In this document: in pieces, positions 20,866 through 29,722 of the stretch
Layout: every line of letters starts with the position of its first letter
How positions within the stretch are numbered: the first letter of the stretch is position 1
Source: RGIG3009 sp045595445
GTDB taxonomy: Bacteria; Bacillota; Clostridia; Oscillospirales; Acutalibacteraceae
Length of the DNA stretch: 32,717 bases
Assembly: GCA_045595445.1 (NCBI GenBank)
Contig: JAZOAK010000036.1
Location: 1 to 32,717 of the forward strand
Direction of reading: 5' to 3'
The notes under the pieces: model-generated
Told to the model about the DNA's origin: nothing
What the model saw: only the letters and a program-made list of their open reading frames with translations
The model's database searches: none
Translations under genes and position numbers: made by a program

Positions 20866-22206
20866 ATGTCTTACGTAGATTCCGTTTTGGAAAAAGTAGT
20901 TCGTGACAACCCCGACCAGCCCGAATTTATCCAGGCTGTTACCGAGGTTTTGGATTCCCTGCGTCCGGTGATCGACGCCAACCCGCAGTACGAGAAAGCC
21001 GCACTGCTTGAACGTATGGTGGAGCCGGAGCGTGTGATCATGTTCCGTGTGCCGTGGGTGGATGACGCCGGTAACGTGCAGGTCAACCGCGGCTATCGCG
21101 TGCAGTTCAACGGCGCGATCGGTCCTTACAAGGGTGGTTTCCGTTTCCATCCCACGGTAAACCTGAGCATTATGAAATTCTTGGGCTTTGAGCAGACTTT
21201 CAAAAACTCCCTCACCAGCTTGCCGATGGGCGGCGGTAAGGGCGGCTCAGATTTCGACCCCAGAGGCAAGTCGGATAACGAGATCATGGCGTTCTGCCAG
21301 AGCTTTATGAGCGAAATGTTCCGTCACATCGGTGCCGATACGGACGTTCCCGCCGGTGATATCGGTGTGGGTGCGCGTGAGATCGGCTATCTGTTCGGTC
21401 AATACAAGCGCTTGGTCAACCGCTACGAAGGCGTGTTGACGGGCAAGGGCATTGCTTACGGCGGTTCGCTCATTCGTCCCGAAGCCACCGGTTTCGGCGC
21501 TGTGTACTACGTTGTGGAAATGCTCAAATCCTTCGGTGAGGATATTAAGGGTAAGACCTTTGCGGTGTCCGGTTTCGGTAACGTTGCTTGGGGTACCGTG
21601 AAAAAGGTAACCGAGCTTGGCGGTAAAGTCGTGACCATCTCGGGCCCCGACGGTTACGTGTACGATGCAGACGGCATCTGCACCGAAGAAAAGATCAACT
21701 TCATGTTAGAGATGCGTGCTTCCGGTCATGACAAGGTAAAGGATTACGCCGACAAGTTCGGTGTTCCCTATTTTGAAGGCAAGAAGCCGTGGGAGCAGAA
21801 GGTTGACATCGTGATGCCCTGCGCAACGCAGAACGAAGTTCGCCTTGAGGATGCTGAGAACATCGTGAAGAACGGTGTGAAATATTACGTCGAGGTTGCC
21901 AACATGCCCACCACCGAGGATGCGGTGGCGCTGCTCAAAAAGAACAACACCATCATCGCCCCCTCTAAGGCTGTTAACGCCGGTGGCGTAGCGGTGTCCG
22001 GTTTGGAAATGAGCCAAAACTCCATGCGGTATTCTTGGACGGCGGAAGAAGTCGATGCGAAACTTCGCCAAATCATGACGAACATCTACAAAAACTCCTT
22101 TGATGCCGCTGAAAAGTACGGCATGAAGGGCGATCTGATCGCCGGTGCGAATATCGCGGGCTTCCAGAAAGTTGCCGACGCGATGATGGCACAGGGTATT
22201 GTCTAA
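20866..22206 (+). CDS. gdhA: NADP-type glutamate dehydrogenase
   Basis: The 446-residue length is that of the hexameric bacterial enzyme. It interconverts glutamate with 2-oxoglutarate plus ammonium. The substrate site is in KGGFRFHPTVNLS, with the catalytic lysine Lys125 in PMGGGKGGSDFDPRGK. PAGDIGVGAREIGYLFGQYK follows, and the dinucleotide-binding loop is VSGFGNVAWG. The closing helix region NAGGVAVSGLEMSQNSMR is complete. The gene is monocistronic with its own promoter and terminator and sits divergent from ruvX. Its codon use is biased, with many GGT, CGT and AAG codons, as expected for a highly expressed metabolic gene. Confidence 0.97.
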   Translation: MSYVDSVLEKVVRDNPDQPEFIQAVTEVLDSLRPVIDANPQYEKAALLERMVEPERVIMFRVPWVDDAGNVQVNRGYRVQFNGAIGPYKGGFRFHPTVNLSIMKFLGFEQTFKNSLTSLPMGGGKGGSDFDPRGKSDNEIMAFCQSFMSEMFRHIGADTDVPAGDIGVGAREIGYLFGQYKRLVNRYEGVLTGKGIAYGGSLIRPEATGFGAVYYVVEMLKSFGEDIKGKTFAVSGFGNVAWGTVKKVTELGGKVVTISGPDGYVYDADGICTEEKINFMLEMRASGHDKVKDYADKFGVPYFEGKKPWEQKVDIVMPCATQNEVRLEDAENIVKNGVKYYVEVANMPTTEDAVALLKKNNTIIAPSKAVNAGGVAVSGLEMSQNSMRYSWTAEEVDAKLRQIMTNIYKNSFDAAEKYGMKGDLIAGANIAGFQKVADAMMAQGIV

Positions 22207-22215
22207 CGAAAACCG

Positions 22216-22250
22216 AAAAGAGCGGATGCTTCGGCATCCGCTCTTTTTTT
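22216..22250 (+). terminator. gdhA terminator
   Basis: AAAAGAGCGGATGC (22216-22229) and GCATCCGCTCTTTT (22234-22247) form a perfect 14-bp stem capped by a TTCG tetraloop and followed by further T residues. Confidence 0.95.
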
Positions 22251-22258
22251 GAGCCATA

Positions 22259-22289
22259 AAAAAGCAGAGGCCGAAAGCCTCTGCTTTTT
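22259..22289 (-). terminator. Terminator after the CD1247-like gene
   Basis: AAAAAGCAGAGGC (22259-22271) pairs perfectly with GCCTCTGCTTTTT (22277-22289) around a CGAAA loop. With T-runs on both strands it can serve the minus-strand gene at 22298 and back up the gdhA terminator. Confidence 0.92.
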
Positions 22290-22297
22290 AAGTGAAC

Positions 22298-22717
22298 TTA
22301 TTCGTCGTCGCAGCAACCGCAGTCGCAATCGTCGTCGCAGCAGTCGCTCAAATCAAATTCCAGATGCTCGCCGCAGTTCGGGCATTCCACGCCGCCGTCG
22401 AGCAAGGTTTCCTCATCTACGCCAAACTCCTCGTCGCAGTTCGGGCAGGTGATCTCGTAGAACTCGTCGTCACAGCAATCGCAGTCGCAGTCCTCATCGT
22501 CATAATAATCGGTTTCCAACGCGTCCAGATCCTCGTCGATGGTATCGACCTGCTCGCCCATCTCCTCGACGGTGGCTTCCAGATCTTCGATGCTGATCGC
22601 AACGTCTGCGAGAACATCCATAACCGCTTTCCAGATCTTGCCTTCTTTGGACTCCGCATCCACGCCGAGACCTTCCAGCAAGCCTTTCAAATATGCAACT
22701 TTTTCCGTAATCGTCAT
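22298..22717 (-). CDS. CD1247-type protein with zinc ribbon and Cys/Asp-rich tails
   Basis: The first 70 residues (TITEKVAYLKGLLEGLG to about DLDALETDYY) match the CD1247 N-terminal helical domain found across Clostridia. A zinc ribbon follows, with CPNC and CPNC pairs 16 residues apart. Two very acidic cysteine clusters flank it, CDCDCCDDE before and CCDDDCDCGCCDDE at the C-terminus, giving 14 cysteines in about 65 residues. Metal binding seems certain in some form, but the role is unknown. AGGAGG precedes the ATG at 22717. The gene is 45 bp downstream of efp and probably cotranscribed with it. Confidence 0.85.
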   Translation of the reverse strand: MTITEKVAYLKGLLEGLGVDAESKEGKIWKAVMDVLADVAISIEDLEATVEEMGEQVDTIDEDLDALETDYYDDEDCDCDCCDDEFYEITCPNCDEEFGVDEETLLDGGVECPNCGEHLEFDLSDCCDDDCDCGCCDDE

Positions 22718-22762
22718 TGTAAAGTGCCTCCTACCAAAATAGAATGTGTTAGTGTGTCAGGT

Positions 22763-23320
22763 TTATGCGCGCTCCATGTACTCACCGACGCGGGTATCCA
22801 CACGGATCATTTCGCCCTCATCAATGAACAACGGTACACGAATCTCCGCACCGGTCTCTAACGTAGCGGGTTTGGTGGCGTTGGTAGCCGTGTCACCCTT
22901 GAAGCCGGGATCGGTCTTGGTGACCTGTAATTCGACAAAGTTCGGCGGTTCAACACCGAAGACCTTGCCTTTGTAGGACATGACCTTGCAGACCATGTTT
23001 TCTTTGACAAACTTGAAGTTGTCCGACAGAATGTCGCTGTTGAGCGGGATCATCTCATAGGATTCGAGATCCATGAAATAATACAGATCACCGTCGTTGT
23101 AGGAATATTCCATTTCCTTCCTCTCAACGAAAGCGGTCGGATATTTATCACTGGGGTTGAAGGTGCGCTCCACGACGGTACCGGCGATCACGTTGCGGAT
23201 CTTGGTACGCACAAACGCAGCACCCTTACCGGGTTTTACGTGCTGAAATTCAACGATCTGATACACGTTGCCGTCCATTTCAAACGTGACGCCATTGCGA
23301 AAATCACCTGCAGAAATCAT
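22763..23320 (-). CDS. efp: Translation elongation factor P
   Basis: The 185-residue protein has the three beta-barrel EF-P layout and relieves ribosome stalling at polyproline. The loop that reaches the peptidyl transferase centre is HVKPGKGAAF, with the tip lysine Lys32. VERTFNPSDK, the YMDLESYEM-like segment YYFMDLESYEM and VPLFIDEGEMIRVDTRVGEYMERA close the chain as usual. The ATG at 23320 has GGAGG 8 nt upstream; an in-frame ATG at 23335 overlaps that signal. No modification genes (epmABC, ymfI) are seen nearby. Confidence 0.97.
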   Translation of the reverse strand: MISAGDFRNGVTFEMDGNVYQIVEFQHVKPGKGAAFVRTKIRNVIAGTVVERTFNPSDKYPTAFVERKEMEYSYNDGDLYYFMDLESYEMIPLNSDILSDNFKFVKENMVCKVMSYKGKVFGVEPPNFVELQVTKTDPGFKGDTATNATKPATLETGAEIRVPLFIDEGEMIRVDTRVGEYMERA

Positions 23321-23352
23321 TTCAAAATCCTCCATATATACATACTACGATT

Positions 23353-23381
23353 ATTTTACCCCATCTTGTACCGTTTTGCAA
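23353..23381 (-). promoter_or_regulatory. efp promoter
   Basis: On the minus strand TTGCAA (23381-23376) and TAAAAT (23358-23353) have 17-bp spacing, 32 bp before the efp start codon. Confidence 0.75.
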
Positions 23382-23402
23382 GTGTTATTTGAGAGAAAAA
23401 CG

Positions 23403-23430
23403 AAAAAGGCGGCTATAAAGCCGCCTTTTT
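23403..23430 (-). terminator. Terminator of the EF-G-like gene
   Basis: AAAAAGGCGGCT (23403-23414) pairs perfectly with AGCCGCCTTTTT (23419-23430) around ATAA. It lies 4 bp past the stop codon on the minus strand and carries T-runs on both strands. Confidence 0.92.
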
Positions 23431-23434
23431 ATGG

Positions 23435-25504
23435 TTATTCTTCGTCCGTTTGGTATTCATCCATGATCTTCTTGGCAATGTTCATGGGCGCTTCCTCATA
23501 CCGCGCAAAACTTTGGGTGAAATAGCCGCGTCCTTGCGTGGTGGAGCGCAACATCTTGGAATAATCCGCCATCTCTGCCATCGGCACTTCCGCCGACACG
23601 CAGGTTATGTTCGGTTCTTCCGACGGATTCATACCGATGATACGACCGCGCCGCTTGTTGATGTCACCCATGATATCACCGGTGGTATCGTTCGGCACAT
23701 ACGCATACACGGTACTGATGGGTTCGAGCAATACCGGGGAGGCTTTGGCAATACCGTCTTTATACGCGAGCGATGCTGCCGTCTTAAACGCCATTTCAGA
23801 CGAATCGACCGGATGATACGAGCCGTCCACCAAGGTGGCTTTTACGCCGACCAGCGGGAAGCCCGCCAGCACACCGTGTTTGGCGCTGTCGCGCAAGCCT
23901 TTTTCCACGGCGGGGAAATAGTTTTTCGGGACGGAACCGCCGAACACGGTCTCCTCGAAAACCAGATCTTCGCTGTCACAGGGTTCAAACTCGATCCACA
24001 CGTCACCAAACTGACCGTGACCGCCGGACTGTTTCTTGTGGCGACCTTGCACTTTCACCTTGCCGCGAATGGTTTCACGGTACGGCACCTTGGGTGCTTT
24101 AAGGACAACGTCCACACCGAATTTCGCTTTCAGTTTGGAGATCGTCACATCCAAATGCTGCTCGCCAAGGCCCGACAACACCTGCTCGCGGGTCTCGTTG
24201 TTATAATCGAGCGAGATGGTGGGATCTTCTTCAATCAAGCGATTGAGACCCGATACGATCTTTTCTTCATCGCCCTTGTTCTTGGCATAGACCGCCATCG
24301 ACAAGGAGGGAGATTCAAAATTGACGCTCGGCAAAATCACGGGGCGCACCGGCGCACACAAGGTGTCACCGGTATTGGTGGCCGCCAGTTTCGCCACGGC
24401 ACCAATATCTCCCGCAACCACGCAGGGAACTTCTTCCTGCCGCTTGCCGCGTACCATGAATAACTTGCCGAGTTTTTCGGTGGCACCGGTACGCATATTG
24501 AGAAGCGTGGAATCCGGTGTTACTTTACCGCTGATAACTTTGAAATACAACAGTTTTCCCACAAACGGATCCACCACGGTCTTAAAGACAATCGCCGCAG
24601 TCTGCGCTTGTTCGTTGACCGTCAGTTTGACTTCCTCACCATTGGTGTCAATACCCGTTTCACCCGCAACGGTCTCCGCCCACGGTGCGAGCCACATCAA
24701 GCCATTGAGCAGCTGATCGATGCCCTCGAGCATCTGCGATGAACCGCAGTATACGGGGCAGATCTCGCCGCGACGAACGCCGGTGGCAAGGCCCATGATC
24801 AACTCATCCGGCGTGAAATCGACACCCGAGAAGTATTTTTCCATCAATTCTTCACTGGTTTCGGCAACCGCTTCGTTGATGGCGGTGCGCAAACCGTCCA
24901 AACGGTGACCCATATCGGGCAACGGACATTCGGTGGCTTTGCCGTCCTTGTATGTATACGCTTTGTATTCCAGAATGTTAACGTAGCAAACGACCTTATG
25001 GTTCTCAACGAACGGCACGACCAACGGACAAACCGTGGGACCGAACGTGGCTTTCATATCCTCAAAGACTTTATAGAAATCCGCGTGCTCGCTGTCCAGT
25101 TTGTTGACGAACAACAACTGCGCGATGCCTTTTTTGCGAGCTGCAGCCAGCGCTTTTTGAGCGCCGACCGTAATGCCGCTTTTACCCGAGATAACGATAA
25201 CGGCGCTACCGGCTGCACGGACGCCTTCGCTCATGCCGCCTGCAAAGTCGAAAGAACCGGGAGCATCCAACAAATTGATTTTGGTATCCTTCCATTCCAC
25301 CGGCAACAGTGACAACGACACCGATGCTCCGCGTTTGATCTCTTCGGGATCAAAATCACAGATGGTGTTACCGTCCGCCACCTTGCCCAGACGATCCGTT
25401 AAACCCGTGGTATACGCGATCGCCTCGGCGAGCGAGGTCTTTCCCGAGCCGGCGTGGCCGATAAGTGCGACGTTTCGGATATGCTTTGCGTTATACTGTT
25501 TCAA
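23435..25504 (-). CDS. EF-G-like translational GTPase (paralogue)
   Basis: The 689-residue protein has all EF-G domains: GTPase domain with P-loop GHAGSGKTS (about 16-24), DAPG in place of the usual DTPGH, and NKLD. It then has the beta-barrel domain 2, domain III (GLGEQHLDVTISKLK), domain IV (GRHKKQSGGHGQFGDV) and domain V (PMAEMADYSKMLRSTTQGRG). DAPGSFDF and the IRNVALIGHAGSGKTSL start are typical of the secondary EF-G group rather than canonical FusA. Function is uncertain, perhaps ribosome recycling, stress or resistance-like. I use a TTG start at 25504, because AAGGGGAG lies 8 nt upstream and homologues begin MKQY; no ATG fits. Confidence 0.85.
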   Translation of the reverse strand: MKQYNAKHIRNVALIGHAGSGKTSLAEAIAYTTGLTDRLGKVADGNTICDFDPEEIKRGASVSLSLLPVEWKDTKINLLDAPGSFDFAGGMSEGVRAAGSAVIVISGKSGITVGAQKALAAARKKGIAQLLFVNKLDSEHADFYKVFEDMKATFGPTVCPLVVPFVENHKVVCYVNILEYKAYTYKDGKATECPLPDMGHRLDGLRTAINEAVAETSEELMEKYFSGVDFTPDELIMGLATGVRRGEICPVYCGSSQMLEGIDQLLNGLMWLAPWAETVAGETGIDTNGEEVKLTVNEQAQTAAIVFKTVVDPFVGKLLYFKVISGKVTPDSTLLNMRTGATEKLGKLFMVRGKRQEEVPCVVAGDIGAVAKLAATNTGDTLCAPVRPVILPSVNFESPSLSMAVYAKNKGDEEKIVSGLNRLIEEDPTISLDYNNETREQVLSGLGEQHLDVTISKLKAKFGVDVVLKAPKVPYRETIRGKVKVQGRHKKQSGGHGQFGDVWIEFEPCDSEDLVFEETVFGGSVPKNYFPAVEKGLRDSAKHGVLAGFPLVGVKATLVDGSYHPVDSSEMAFKTAASLAYKDGIAKASPVLLEPISTVYAYVPNDTTGDIMGDINKRRGRIIGMNPSEEPNITCVSAEVPMAEMADYSKMLRSTTQGRGYFTQSFARYEEAPMNIAKKIMDEYQTDEE

Positions 25505-25617
25505 AAGTTGGACTCCCCTTTCGTATCCCCGATCAAAACGACTCTGATCGAGGACGTTTGACAAAAAATGAGCAATAATACACAAAAACATTTTACATGT
25601 ACGATTGTTCTTTGATA

Positions 25618-25646
25618 ATTATAACCTATAAAAATGGAGATTTCAA
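25618..25646 (-). promoter_or_regulatory. Promoter of the EF-G-like gene
   Basis: On the minus strand TTGAAA (25646-25641) and TATAAT (25623-25618) have 17-bp spacing, nearly perfect consensus. It gives a leader of about 105 nt, which contains a small hairpin (CGATCA/TGATCG) near 25530-25550. Confidence 0.85.
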
Positions 25647-25670
25647 CCACAAATCTTGTAAAAAAATAAA

Positions 25671-25706
25671 AAAATCCCCTCTGCATAAAGGCAGAGGGGG
25701 GTTTTT
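25671..25706 (-). terminator. Terminator after the P-type-ATPase-like gene
   Basis: CCCCTCTGC (25676-25684) pairs with GCAGAGGGG (25691-25699) around ATAAAG, with an A-rich left flank and GTTTTT on the right. It ends the minus-strand unit at 25723. Confidence 0.88.
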
Positions 25707-25722
25707 GGTGGAAATGACGAAT

Positions 25723-28005
25723 TTAGGATTTTCCGATGCCGAAGGACACACCCGCCGACAAGAGCGCGGTGATGGCGAGGAACTCGACGGCATACAGCGG
25801 CGGGATCAACACACCGCTGATAAATGCCATTCCTGCGGTCAGAGCGACAGCGATAACACCCACCACCGTTTGAACGGCGGTAAACCACCGCGTTCCGGTA
25901 CGCAAACGACGGCATTTTGCCACAGCATCCACCATGCGGTCAATACCGCCCGTTGACAGGATACCGACAGATTCTTGCTCCGATACACCGTCCACAAGCG
26001 CTTCAAAGGAACGTCCCGCGGGGGCACCAAGCAACTCCACGTAAAAACCGTTAAGGCCAAAGGTGGAAGCGATGAGCGATTCGGTCACGTTCGGATCACA
26101 AGTGCGCACCAGTAACGTGATGCGGCGATGTGTCAAATCGGTCAAAATCTTCTTCATTTTGGGATCCGCGATATAACTGACAACAAACATGGCGGAGAGT
26201 TCACCCGCGATGGACAGATACACCAATTGGCGACCGTCCTTGGCATATCGTTCCTCGTAGTCCTTAGACGGAATGTCAATGCCGTGATTATCGAGCAGTT
26301 TGCGATTGCCGATCAGCACGCGGCGACCGCTCACCCAACCGGAGAGACCCATATCCTGCTCATATACCAAGGTGTCTACTTCATGAAGCATATCGACCTT
26401 ATTTAAGATCATGCGACGGAACACGTGTGACAACGGACCGCCTGCGCGAATGGACACCGAGGCGGCATCAAGAATTGCCTCGTCGATGCGCGTGCCGGAG
26501 AAGGTCTTGATGCCGTGAAGCAACACGGCGGATTCGGGGAACAGATCAATAGCATCCAGTGCGACGGCATGGGACGAGCCATATTCGCTAACTGCGCGGT
26601 AACCGACAATCGCCGTTGTTTTCTTACGCAGGTCGTTCGACGCAACGGACAGTGCCAAACGCAAGGATAACAACACCGACACCGGTGCCGAAACCGTGAT
26701 CATTGCACAGAACAAGGTAACGGCAAGCAGCCACGCGGTGAGACCGTTGAGGATCAGATACGCTACCGCGGTAATCAGCGAAAGGCCCACTACGATCGGC
26801 AAATACCACCGCATCAGCCCGCCTGTGCATTGCGTATCTTCGGAATTTTTAAGATAGTCCGCCGAAAACTCCGTTTTGCGGAAATAGGTAACGCGCGGTT
26901 CGCCGAGCGCAACGGCGGGGCGACCGATTTCTTCTGCTAAATCGCTGTCCTCAATGCGTTTTGCCGTGAGTTTTTCACCCTGCGCTACCACCAACGCGAA
27001 GTTGCGGCTGAGGCGATCCGCTTCCAGTTTATCCGACACCTGCATGAGCAGAAGCGACAAACCGGCAACGGCGGTCAAGAGAGGCGTGGTGCCGTCCGTG
27101 ACACCGCTTGTGTTCAGGAATTGCAGCACCGTATGTACCAGCGTGAGTACGGCCGCGAGCGCGACACCGCTTTCCGCGGTAACCGTTTTCGAGAACAAGC
27201 GGGACAAACCGGAAATTACGCGTCCGCGCGCCTCAAACAGCATCACCGCAAATAAGATCAAATGAATGATCAAATACGTAATCGGGTTCATGGAGACTGC
27301 CGGAGAAACGAACGAGATGACCGCAATGAAAAACAAAATGAGTTCCGTGACGGCGGTGACGAACAACGCCGTGTTCGCTTTGCGTTGCGCCGCTTGCAGT
27401 TTTTGACGCAGCGCGGCGATCTGCTGACGGGAAGTAAGTTCCTCCCTCGGCGGTGCTTCTTCCGTTTGTTCCGTCGGGGTTTCCGGATACACGACTTCCT
27501 CGTCCTCCGTCGCTGCTTCCGCTTGCTGTGCTTCGGCACGTTCGTGCTCCTCGCGCTTTTGCGAGAAATCTTGAATTTTCTCCTGACGGATACGGCGCAG
27601 CGCCTCATCCTTGCCTTCTTCGATTTCTTCTTCACTTTCAAAACCGTCCAGCATCATCTGAGTGGCGGAGTCTTGACTCTCGTCATCGTCCTCCTCACCA
27701 TCCAGCACGCGGGTCTTTTGTGAAACCGATACTTCGCGGGTATCGTCCATGCCCTCATCGGCAAACACCTTGACGTCTTCCTCATTATCCTCGACGATTT
27801 CCGACGGCTCTGCCGGCTGCTCCTTGGGTACCGCTTTTGCCTTGGTGCGGCCTCTGAACAGACCACGCTTTTTCTTTGCGTGCGCCGCGGCGGGGGCTTT
27901 TTCCTCCCGATATTCCGGCTCCACAGCCACTACCGTGGGAAACTCGGTCGTGTTGACGCGCTCCGCTTCCGTTTCGTGCAGGGGTGCGGTTTGTTCTTTT
28001 TTCAT
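25723..28005 (-). CDS. Degenerate P-type-ATPase-like membrane protein
   Basis: The 760-residue protein has a long acidic, disordered N-terminal part (about residues 1-205, many Glu/Asp and a coiled-coil-prone segment). About eight membrane helices in P1B-ATPase order follow. The fourth-helix motif is TVSAPVSVLL. Where an active pump has DKTGT, this one reads VALDAIDLF (Asp484 kept, Lys/Thr/Gly lost). The nucleotide-domain trace GWVSGRRVLIGNRKLL remains, but TGDN is replaced by RTCDPN and no GDGxNDxPAL is seen. It is therefore probably not a transporting ATPase. The ATG at 28005 has AGGGTG 6 nt upstream; an ATG at 28029 overlaps the rlmB stop. Its role is unknown. Confidence 0.72.
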   Translation of the reverse strand: MKKEQTAPLHETEAERVNTTEFPTVVAVEPEYREEKAPAAAHAKKKRGLFRGRTKAKAVPKEQPAEPSEIVEDNEEDVKVFADEGMDDTREVSVSQKTRVLDGEEDDDESQDSATQMMLDGFESEEEIEEGKDEALRRIRQEKIQDFSQKREEHERAEAQQAEAATEDEEVVYPETPTEQTEEAPPREELTSRQQIAALRQKLQAAQRKANTALFVTAVTELILFFIAVISFVSPAVSMNPITYLIIHLILFAVMLFEARGRVISGLSRLFSKTVTAESGVALAAVLTLVHTVLQFLNTSGVTDGTTPLLTAVAGLSLLLMQVSDKLEADRLSRNFALVVAQGEKLTAKRIEDSDLAEEIGRPAVALGEPRVTYFRKTEFSADYLKNSEDTQCTGGLMRWYLPIVVGLSLITAVAYLILNGLTAWLLAVTLFCAMITVSAPVSVLLSLRLALSVASNDLRKKTTAIVGYRAVSEYGSSHAVALDAIDLFPESAVLLHGIKTFSGTRIDEAILDAASVSIRAGGPLSHVFRRMILNKVDMLHEVDTLVYEQDMGLSGWVSGRRVLIGNRKLLDNHGIDIPSKDYEERYAKDGRQLVYLSIAGELSAMFVVSYIADPKMKKILTDLTHRRITLLVRTCDPNVTESLIASTFGLNGFYVELLGAPAGRSFEALVDGVSEQESVGILSTGGIDRMVDAVAKCRRLRTGTRWFTAVQTVVGVIAVALTAGMAFISGVLIPPLYAVEFLAITALLSAGVSFGIGKS

Positions 28006-28025
28006 CACAATCACCCTATCTTCTG

Positions 28026-28799
28026 TCATTTCAAGCCAAGACGCTGACGTGCCACTTCGTATACCATGATACCGCACGCCACCGACGCATTTAACGAATT
28101 GATCTTGCCACGCATGGGCAGCGACACGATTTGGTCACACTGCTCTTTTACCAAGCGACTCATACCATGACCTTCCGAGCCGACGACCAAGGCGACGGCA
28201 CCCGAAAAATCAGTCTGACACCACGTTGCGCCATCCATATCCATACCATACACCCACACACCGCGCTTTTTGAGCGTTTTCAGCGTTTCGGTGAGGTTGG
28301 ACACGCGTACCACGGGCATATATTCCACGGCGCCCGCTGAGGTCTTATACACCGTACCGGTGAGACCAACGGCACGGCGTTTGGGGATGATGACACCGTG
28401 ACAACCGGCCGCTTCCGCGCTGCGCAGGATGGCACCTAAGTTGTGCGCATCTTCCAGCTCGTCACATACAATGACGAACAGAGGCTCGTTTTGTTCTTCC
28501 GCACGGCGAAACACATCGTCCAGCGAGGCATATTCCTTGCAGGCGGCAAACGCGATAACACCTTGATGATTTGCACCGCCCACAGCCGTGAGTTTGCGGA
28601 CATCCGCTTCCTTGATCGGGATTCCCTGCTCACGGCACAACCCGCGAATCAGACCGATGCTGCCGCCACGCTCACCCTTGGCGATCCAAAGGCTGTCCAG
28701 CGTACGACCGGAACGAAGCGCTTCCAACACGGCATTGCGCCCAATGATGCGATCTTCCTCCAAACGAGGGGAGTCGGCATCGGTGATCGGCTGCTGCAT
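28026..28799 (-). CDS. rlmB: TrmH/SpoU family 2'-O-ribose methyltransferase RlmB
   Basis: The 257-residue protein has an L30e-like N-terminal domain (IIGRNAVLEALRSG) that binds RNA. The SPOUT knot follows, with motif 1 HNLGAILRSAEAAG, motif 2 ALVVGSEGHGMSRLV and motif 3 LPMRGKINSLNASVACGIMVYE. This fits the 23S rRNA Gm2251 enzyme, although the TrmH group is hard to split by eye. The ATG at 28799 follows GTGAGGT with a 9-nt gap; a GTG at 28814 overlaps that signal. The membrane protein gene downstream is likely cotranscribed. Confidence 0.93.
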   Translation of the reverse strand: MQQPITDADSPRLEEDRIIGRNAVLEALRSGRTLDSLWIAKGERGGSIGLIRGLCREQGIPIKEADVRKLTAVGGANHQGVIAFAACKEYASLDDVFRRAEEQNEPLFVIVCDELEDAHNLGAILRSAEAAGCHGVIIPKRRAVGLTGTVYKTSAGAVEYMPVVRVSNLTETLKTLKKRGVWVYGMDMDGATWCQTDFSGAVALVVGSEGHGMSRLVKEQCDQIVSLPMRGKINSLNASVACGIMVYEVARQRLGLK

Positions 28800-28834
28800 A
28801 CTATAAAACCTCACAATTCCCCAATATTAGATTT

Positions 28835-28843
28835 ATTGTATCA
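28835..28843 (-). promoter_or_regulatory. rlmB promoter, extended -10 type
   Basis: On the minus strand TGATACAAT reads as an extended -10 element (TGA before TACAAT, 28840-28835). No clear -35 box lies 17 bp upstream, which fits extended -10 promoters. It lies about 36 bp before the rlmB start. Confidence 0.6.
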
Positions 28844-28893
28844 TAGTTCTTTCCAAAATGGAATACCCGATTTTACGTTCTGTAAGAAAATTG

Positions 28894-28922
28894 TTGAGGT
28901 GTTTGCAAAAATGTGGTACACT
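28894..28922 (+). promoter_or_regulatory. Promoter of the SDR-SGNH operon
   Basis: TTGAGG (28894-28899) and TACACT (28917-28922) have 17-bp spacing, with TGTGG just before the -10 box. It lies 30 bp before the SDR start codon. Confidence 0.7.
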
Positions 28923-28951
28923 GATAAAAACAGCAAAAGGGGTTGACAGAC

Positions 28952-29710
28952 ATGAAAACAGTTGTTATCACGGGGGCTTCCTGCGGGCTCGGTGAAGAAT
29001 ACCTGAAACAAGTCATCAACCAAATGCCCGAAGTGGAAGAAATTTGGTTGATCGCTCGTCGTCTTGAAAAATTGGAAATGCTGGCTTCGCGGTTTGCAAA
29101 ACACCGTATTCGTTGCCTGTCGCTTGATCTGACCGATACGAAGAGTCTTGACGCCTATCGCCGCGAGTTGGAGAGTGCAAAGCCGCAGATCGTACTGCTG
29201 ATCAATAACGCAGGCTGCGGAAAATTAGGACTTGTTGCCGAGGCGGATTGTGCCGAGCAAACCGTTATGGTCGATCTTAACTGCCGTGCGTTGACGGCCG
29301 TTACGGTACTTTCCCTTCCGTATATGGAAAAAAAGGCGGGGATCCTCAACGTCAGTTCGATCGCCTCGTTCGCGCCGACACCGCGCATGACGGTATATTC
29401 TGCCACCAAAGCGTACGTGTCCGCGTTTTCCAAATCGCTCGGTGAGGAACTCCGTCCGCGCGGCATCACGGTACTCACCGTGTGCCCCGGACCGATGGCA
29501 ACGAATTTCCTCGAAGCCGCCGACATCGTCGGGCGTTCACGCACCTTTGAAACGCTCCCCTATTGCCATCCCGCAACGGTTGCCGAAAAGTCGCTCAAAC
29601 GGCTGCTTCGCGGCAAGGCGTGGTACACCAATCGACTGTTATACAAGTTCTACCGCGTACTGTGTAAGCTTCTCCCCCATTCGCTCGTGATGAAATTCAG
29701 TAAGACGTAA
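28952..29710 (+). CDS. Short-chain dehydrogenase/reductase
   Basis: The 252-residue protein is a classical SDR. The cofactor-binding motif is TGASCGLG (residues 7-14), followed by the NNAG segment in LLINNAGCGKLG, the catalytic serine in VSSIASFAP and the YSATK motif holding catalytic Tyr and Lys. The end of the first fold (WLIARRLEKLE) has arginines that favour NADP(H). The C-terminal 50 residues are basic and hydrophobic, as in membrane-associated members acting on acyl or sterol-like substrates. AAAAGGGG sits 9 nt before the ATG; a TTG at 28943 directly abuts it and is unlikely. The substrate is unknown. Confidence 0.92.
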   Translation: MKTVVITGASCGLGEEYLKQVINQMPEVEEIWLIARRLEKLEMLASRFAKHRIRCLSLDLTDTKSLDAYRRELESAKPQIVLLINNAGCGKLGLVAEADCAEQTVMVDLNCRALTAVTVLSLPYMEKKAGILNVSSIASFAPTPRMTVYSATKAYVSAFSKSLGEELRPRGITVLTVCPGPMATNFLEAADIVGRSRTFETLPYCHPATVAEKSLKRLLRGKAWYTNRLLYKFYRVLCKLLPHSLVMKFSKT

Positions 29711-29722
29711 GAGGTGCTAACG

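Noticed and set aside
23450..24463. 337-codon plus-strand frame opposite the EF-G-like gene
   Set aside because: His/Arg-rich composition typical of antisense frames; the opposite strand encodes a complete GTPase.
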